Shown: piece after piece, positions 57,591 to 64,000 of the stretch
How the letters are laid out: each line of letters begins with the position of its first letter
Numbering within the stretch: the stretch's first letter is position 1
DNA from: Coffea arabica
Lineage: Eukaryota; Streptophyta; Magnoliopsida; Gentianales; Rubiaceae
DNA length: 64,000 nt
NCBI RefSeq assembly: GCF_036785885.1
Contig: NC_092312.1
Coordinates: forward strand, 15,084,001-15,148,000
Direction of reading: 5' to 3'
Translations under genes and position numbers: made by a program
Notes under the pieces: model-generated
Database searches by the model: none
What the model was told of the DNA's origin: nothing
Seen by the model: only the letters and a program-made list of their open reading frames with translations

Positions 57591-60500
57591 CTATTGTATC
57601 TCCAGTTTATCACGAGAGTCGGTGTCTCCTAGGCTACCGATACCAAAAGGATAAGCATTAAGTAATGAGGATAATGCAGAGTATGCCAATCTGGAAGATG
57701 CTTCGTACACTATTTCACTGGGATGGAAATCATCCCAGAAATAATATTCGTTTCTGTTGCTGCAGGGAATTTGTCCAGGAATGCATTGTCCAGCACTAAC
57801 TGTTGTAGACACATTGCAGCATGGTGCTTTATCAATTGTAATTTCTGAGATAGATTTAGTGTAAGAATGAATTGAAAAAAGAAAAAAAAAACACAGTATC
57901 AAAGAAAAATGTGGAAGTAGACGTGTAGAAGATAGATGTACAATGACGTTTTTTCTTTTTTTTCTTTTCTTTTCGTTTTTGTTTCTACATAAACTGAAAT
58001 TTCCTAAGTGAACCTTATGTATCCAACTACACATTCAAATGGAAGCATCAATTTTTAGAAAATGGCAAGTGGCAAGATAGGATAATTTTGCTTTTATATT
58101 TACATGTGAAATGCTGAGTAGCTGAAGTGTTTCTAAGTCAATCGTTCCATTAAAACGTTAATTTGCTTCATTGGACTTCGAGTTTATGCAAGTATATATA
58201 CTGATGAATTATCATTCCATATAGTAGCAACCAATATTTCGTGTTCAAATGGTTAAAAGATAAGAAATCTAATTGTTCAAAATGTATTAGACGGTTTAGA
58301 TCATTTTATTAGGAAAGGTATGAAAAATAAGAACCAAAAAAAAAAAATTTTCATAGAAGGGTACAACTTTTGGTAAATAAGGGTATGGGTATTGTTCATT
58401 GATTAAAACAGTTAATAAATTTATTGTTAAATAACTAGATCTTGTTTGATAACCCAATTCAGCACTTAAATTTAATAATTTCATATTTTAACATATTCAG
58501 ACTCGTTTGATAATAAAAAATAAAACATCTAAATTAATTAAGTGACACTGAATTTTCTAAGCAAAATTTGTTCGAAAAATAAGTGATAAGTTATTCATTT
58601 ATTACTTAATATGGTATATACTCAAATATATTAGATTTAGTGCTTAATAATTCAGTAACTTAATGAATTCAAATTTTAGATTTCATATTTGAATTTTCAT
58701 ATTTCAGTTTTATCAAACGCATTCTAAATCACCTTCATAGAATTGTGCACTCTAGTGTATAGGGCATCTACACAAATATTATATTAAGAGATAAACTCTT
58801 TGGTTTATGAGCCTCTTCATTTTGATATTGCATTATCATGATTTTCATAAACTTCAAAAGAAAACAACCCAAGAATGTTAAATGTGGTAACTAACCAAAT
58901 AATTGCCAACTTGCATCTTTTTCAAAGAATGAAATTATTATCCACACATTTTACCTCAGTCTTTATAACAAAAATGTTGTAAAATTAAGTTCAATAAGCT
59001 TATTTTGTAACCAAAACCTTGATATTCTTTTCGATTGCATGAACATCAGGTTTGCCTTCATCACCGTCCTATATTATCTGTGCAGGTTGAGTCTAAATAA
59101 ACACTTTCGGTTTCCATAAAGTAGAAGTTCCAACGTACCTGCAGGCATAGTGCTCAAAGTGATTGCTGTCACATTTACATAGATAAAATGTGCACTGCTT
59201 AACTCGGCATTCAGTTCATCGACCAGTGGCTTGAGCTCCTCATTGAATAACTGAACTTCACTATTTAAAGAATCCACACATGTACCATCTATAGATAACA
59301 AACCAGGCACACAACCAAGGAAACCTAGCCCAAAAATAGCTATTTTTCTTGCCCCCAATCTGTACAATTTCTAGCACCAAAAGGGATACGAGTTAGGTTT
59401 TTTCTTTTTCTTTTTTAAATGTATATTCAACGTGAACATCAAAATTTAATGATGGAAAATGGAAATTTGTTAAAAGAAAATAATTATACGAACCCGTAGT
59501 TGCTGAGAATATTCTTTAATCAACATTCTAGCAAATTGTCTTGGAGTACATAGGCGGCTTGCAGCATAACATTCTGGCAGTAAGTAGCTGTCGATGTAAT
59601 CGTTACTTCCAATTGCAAAAGTATACAAACATTTGGCTAGGTATTCTTTTGTTGCAGCTTCGTTCCCAATTAATCTCACAAGCTGCGAAGTTACTCTTCT
59701 ATGATTTTGCAATTGTTGGTTGAGGCTGACGATATCGCCCTATTAGTAAAAAAGAAAGCAATGTAGTGTGAGTTTTGGCTAGCTTGCCTCCCTCAAGAGG
59801 TCAGTAACAACAAAAAGAAAAGCAAAGCACCAATACTGGATTCTTGAGATTTTGAAATAAATTTTTTAGCATAATTAGGTAATAATGAATGTATCCCATT
59901 AGCTTTCTTTTATTAAGCAATTTTAAAGAAGTGGAAATGTGTATCAGACAAGAAATTGGACAATAAAAGAAAAAATAGGTCAAGTTATGAGTCATGACTA
60001 TTTACATTTCTAATGAGGCCATTGTGGCATTGTGACCAGAATCCATGGTCCGCAGCTGATATGTTCACTACATTATTTGTTCCTTTTTTCATTTTTCATT
60101 TTCCCCCCAAGTATTCTTACCACTTCAGTGTGCCATATGGTTCATTTGTGTTAAAATTGAAGACTAATCCGCCAATTGAAAAATGGAGTTTGATTTTTGT
60201 GCACTAACTTGGAAAAAGTTGATATATTAAATAATAATAGGTGGTCAATAAAACTATAGTAGTGACCAAACAATACTGTTAATGATGCCATGAAAAAAAT
60301 TGGCAAAAAGGGACTAGCAATTAACCGGTATTCTCAGAATTTCATTAGATCTTTTGTTGAAATCGATGCAATTGACAGGTGAAATTTGTATTTAATAAAC
60401 ATTTGGCTGTTTAAAGCATTAAACTATTTTGCAGAAACTATAAGTTTCATTTTGTTATTGGGGTAAACCTCAAGTGAGATAAATGTAACCAACTCAATTT

Positions 60501-63272
60501 ACAAAATGGTAATTTGGGACTTTTAGATATATATATATATATATATTTTTGGTTGGTGCATGCAACACATGATAGCGACTAATGTCTGGGAGTATTTGAT
60601 ATACGTTTTGTCATTCAAGGGGTTTAACTATAATTTTGCAAAACAACAAGGTAGTTTTGTAATTTGGTCAAAACCACAGGGATGATAAATGTAATTAACC
60701 CAAAAAACTATATAAATAATATAAATAAAAATTTTCCATTTGAAATTCTCCTAGATAAGACAATTGTATGAATACTTAGATCTAAAGTCAAAACGGGAAG
60801 AGGAAGGGATGGATTGGACAATATAGAAGGAAAGAATATAAGTGAGAGATTTCAGTTCGAGGTCTCCGCTTACATTATATTAAAAAAAAAAAGAAATAAA
60901 AAGAAGAAGTCAGAACGGAAAGGTCCAATGGAGCCCAAACATTGGCCTTGAACTATAGGCCCCCCAAACAATTCTGTTCCAGTTCAAGGTTAAATGAAAT
61001 TCACTTGAATCAAGGATCCATGCCTCATTAGTCTATTTTAGTCCACTTCAAGTTTAAATGTCTATTTCAAATTTTTGTAAATCCTACTCTAATTTGTTTA
61101 TATTGTATTGAAACTTATGTACATCTCATTCTAACTTGTTTACACTCTAAAGGCCAGCTAATTTGATATGGAACTTGTGACCAGAGAAGAATGTGGATAT
61201 ATGATCATGCCAGTATCCCCTTATTGGACCATTCATAGTACTGGATTTTGGACATAGTTCGAAAACCATGGTGAATAAGTGACTCGAATCGTTGTCAAAA
61301 TAACTAATCAGAATTAAGTGCCCATGCCAACATGTCGTGGTTAAGCGAGGATTAAGGGTCTAAGCTTGAGTCTACTTAACACTTCTAACTGGCAGTATGC
61401 GAGAATGAGCCTACACTTTGATCTACACATAGTGGACAATCACTCTAGATTTCATTGCACACAAAAATTAAAAGAAAATGAAAATCAAGAAGCCAAGTAG
61501 TCTCCTCACTATAATGTGATTTGACCATTTTTGGATTGTCATTTTTTCTCAAAAAAATTTTACCTTTTCATGAATACATTTTTCAATCATCATATATATC
61601 AAATCGTTACATTACATTTTTTTTTTAACAAAGACTTCAGAAAACAATGATCCAAACGGGAGCACATTATAAATTATTTTGGCCAGAAGGAAATTTATTT
61701 GCCAATATTCTAATTCTCAATTCATAAATATTTATAAATGTTAATGCATCTTCTGATTTAGTTAAATTATGTTTAACTCGAGATCTACTGAGTGTAACAC
61801 ATAATAGAACCATGTACAATGTGTGTATAGGTAATTGAAGAAGACCACAAATAATAAACTTGGCATTCATGGACATCCTCATGTCATAGTACTGTACAAG
61901 GTACTATACATTTTCGGTGTCATAAAAAAATTTTCGGTGGGCACATTAATGGCACCTGACTTATTAGGCAGTGACATGTTCTCGTTTTTGAACGTCATAT
62001 AAAAGGTCTGGTACTACAATGCGTCACATTCCAACCCAGCAAAAACGCCTTTCAAGAAACATGGACAAGAGCATGGACAAGAAAATGGCAGAAAAAGAAA
62101 CATGGACAAGAGCAAAATTGAAAAATAGAGACAATTGGAGAGAGAGTTTATGTTAGTCTTGAAATTGAACAGAATTGGATTTCTTGAATATACTGCAATT
62201 GCAAAACAAAGGGCCGTTAAATCAGTTCTTAGCATGTGGATCGATGAACAAAATATAAACTATTTACTTTGCATTGAGATACATATACAGTATCATGTGA
62301 TTTTTTTTTTTTTTTTTTAAAAAAGGTTTAAAATGGCTGAAGTGATTTAGGCAATTTTGTTTTCATTTTGTAAGTGTATTCTAACCAGAGTAATGAGAGA
62401 ATATAGTAACATTGATCTGAAATTTCAAAACTTTTTATTTTTCAAAACAAAAATGTATAATTACCAGCTGGCGACCTGTCTGGTCAAGAATTCCGGATGC
62501 TGCTGATGCATAGTTAACGCCTTCAGTGATGTCCTGGCCTTTGATATTTGCAAATGGAGGCATGTAGCCGGCAAATCCAAGGAGCTCAGCTGCCAGAAAC
62601 AGACGTATACTTTCTTTCTATCATTAAGTAGCACATATCTAAGTGGCAAGCCCTAGCTTGTTTACGAAATTCATCTCTCTTTTTTTTCAGTCCTTAAACT
62701 TCAAGCATCTCTTTACGAGATAGATTTCATATTTTAAGAGTAATGTTCGAAGTTGAAGTTTAAGAACTATAAAGTTGATGCTTTCATATTTTAAGAGTTA
62801 AAAGTGTCCAAGAATAAAAATTAAAAACTCAGCTTGAAATGCTTTTAGGAGTCCAAAGTGGAATATAGTCTTCAATTCATAAAAGAGTCCATACGAATCA
62901 AAAAACTTTTTGAAAGAAATAATGCAATTTAAAAAAAAAAAAAAAAAAAAGAAAGAAGTTTTGTGCTGGATATTGAAAAAGAAAGAGATGGTTACCTATG
63001 AAGTCCGCATGGTTTCGCCCATTGGTGAAGCGACCAGTTGGACCTTCCGGGAAATCAATGCCGTAAGGTGGATAATTTGCCTTGGCGGTAGTGTTCAGGT
63101 CATTGTTGTTGCCATTGTCATCTTGTGAGTCACCGAAAATGAAGTAACAAGGGACCTGTGGATTGCCCAGAGCAAATGGTTGCAAGAAGAAGAAGATGAC
63201 CATTCCTACGACGGGCAAGAGAACCCATTGCTTTGTTACAAAAGTCATGAATGCCGATGAGGAAAGAAGCAA
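57591..63272 (-). CDS. GDSL esterase/lipase G, intact, 5 exons, 377 (or 369) aa
   Basis: Most diverged intact GDSL copy, about 27 kb from gene F. Exons: 63272-62996, 62589-62465, 59739-59494, 59370-59139, 57844-57591; exon 4 is 232 bp, 9 shorter than in B, C and F, and phases join. N-terminal hydrophobic signal (VLLPVVGMVIFFFLQPFALG), then PCYFIFGDSQDDNG with nucleophile Ser49 (from ATG 63272), exon 2 ANIKGQDITEGVNYASAASG (block II changed from YGSGGAG), block III IGSNDYIDSY, block V FWDDFHPSE. It ends with an extra tail, GIGSLGDTDSRDKLEIQ. ATG 63248 (MTFVTKQW) is an alternative start, 8 codons in. Introns 2 (2.7 kb) and 4 (1.3 kb) host a SINE and a MITE. Likely functional secreted esterase/lipase, from a different subgroup than B, C and F. 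Confidence 0.9.
58436..58726. mobile_element. MITE (about 290 bp) in intron 4 of GDSL G
   Basis: Ends TAGATCTTGTTTGATAAC and the inverse of TTTTATCAAACGCATTCTA are imperfect inverted repeats. The internal words (TTCAGCACTTAAATTTAATA and its mirror) continue the symmetry. It resembles 42406-43066. No clear target duplication. Confidence 0.55.
60800..60900 (+). mobile_element. SINE-like element, family 2, copy 2 (intron of GDSL G)
   Basis: GGGATGGATTGGACAATATA (box A-like) and CAGTTCGAGGTCTCC (box B-like), then GCTTACATTATATT and an A-tail of about 12. It aligns with 29955-30045, also in intron 2 of a GDSL gene and in the same relative orientation. Because the two introns are otherwise unlike, independent insertions are more likely than shared descent. 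Confidence 0.55.
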
Positions 63273-64000
63273 GTGATAGGAAAAGCCAGACGCGGAGGTA
63301 CCAAAGTCATTGCCAAAATATAGAAGGCAGAGGAGCTATTGCAGTTGGCTGTAGTGGTGGTCCACCTTGGGAGAGGGCGGAGCCACTCCATCTCCATGTG
63401 CAGCCTGTTAAACCTGACCCGGCAAAGGAGTCGGTGATTGATTCAACTAATGAATTGATTGTTGAATCTGTGGGTCGATCACTAAAAAAATATTTATAAG
63501 GGTAAATTATATTAACTTCCCCTCTTGTTTTTACAAAAGTTAGGGATCTCCACTCTTGATCTCGGAACAAAGAGGACCTCCCCTCTTGTCTGCCAAATAA
63601 CAAGAAAAGCTTCCCTACCTAGCTATGATCAGGGGAGAAATGTTAACTACTTTTGTCATAAACTCAATTCAAAGTCCCCAAACCACCATTTCAATGACAC
63701 AAGTAATTATTTCCAAAAAAAAATTAAGAAAAATAGAGTGGAGTACCGATCACACATAATTTTATTTATAGCCATAAAAGTAAATCCATAATACTTCTTT
63801 TCTATATTAGCTTTGCCACAAAATAAGTTGATGTCTTGAATCATTTATGTAATATTCATGTATATACAAGTTGAAATTTTAAATTGTTAATATATTTGAT
63901 AAATGTACAGTTTGGACACCTCATTTTATTAGAATCCAATTTATTCTTGAAGTAGGTACACATGCAAATCTATTAATTTTGACTGGGAAGAATAAAAATA
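63273..64000. other. upstream region of GDSL G
   Basis: Putative promoter and flank of gene G. A GC-richer stretch at 63290-63480 has open frames on both strands without family similarity. The rest is AT-rich. No TATA box is clear enough to report. Confidence 0.35.

Overview
The window is nuclear DNA from a flowering plant, most likely a core eudicot and probably an asterid. Evidence: intron-rich genes with GT-AG junctions, an AGAMOUS-type floral MADS-box gene whose N-terminus ([15 protein letters not shown]) resembles asterid AG proteins, plant GDSL lipases, and plant L1 LINEs, tRNA-type SINEs, Helitrons, hAT elements and MULEs. I cannot name the species.

Layout. 0.75-7.6 kb (+): a complete AGAMOUS (C-class MADS) gene with a 3.9 kb regulatory intron. 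8.6-31 kb (-): a tandem array of GDSL esterase/lipase genes. Three are intact five-exon genes (B 11996-16810, C 17822-22115, F 28140-30864) with exons 1-4 of identical length (244/125/246/241 bp), and three are remnants (A 8587-10282, D about 24.5 kb, E 25.3-26.9 kb). A fourth intact and more diverged member, G, lies at 57591-63272. All these copies are on the minus strand.

31-57 kb is a transposon-rich interval separating G from the rest of the array. It holds: a short hAT MITE 11 bp upstream of gene F's TATA box; an internally deleted L1 LINE (about 33.4-37.4 kb, -) carrying a SINE, a second small retroposon and a 1.2 kb hAT element; two related Helitrons with 3' ends facing each other 159 bp apart (38219-40660 + and 40820-47219 -); a fossil solo LTR and a 1.5 kb hAT element nested in the second Helitron; an intact single-exon short-chain dehydrogenase gene (47757-48542, -); a decayed ubiquitin-like sequence abutted by another TIR element; and a 1.78 kb MULE with TIRs of about 200 bp.

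The most notable result is that three separate TIR elements, each with its own target-site duplication, carry pieces of ordinary host genes: the C-terminus of a MAP kinase (hAT, 34534-35735), most of an Lhcb3 light-harvesting protein (hAT, 45378-46870), and a nearly whole HAIKU1/VQ14-like VQ-motif gene (MULE, 55438-57217). Gene capture is well known for MULEs and Helitrons and less so for hAT-like elements, so these are the best candidates here for something undescribed.

Gene functions: AGAMOUS specifies stamens, carpels and floral determinacy. The GDSL proteins are predicted secreted Ser-type esterases/lipases with unknown substrates. The SDR is a predicted cytosolic NAD(H)-dependent alcohol dehydrogenase of specialised metabolism. 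Exon boundaries were worked out by eye from splice consensus and family alignment from memory; no database search was run.
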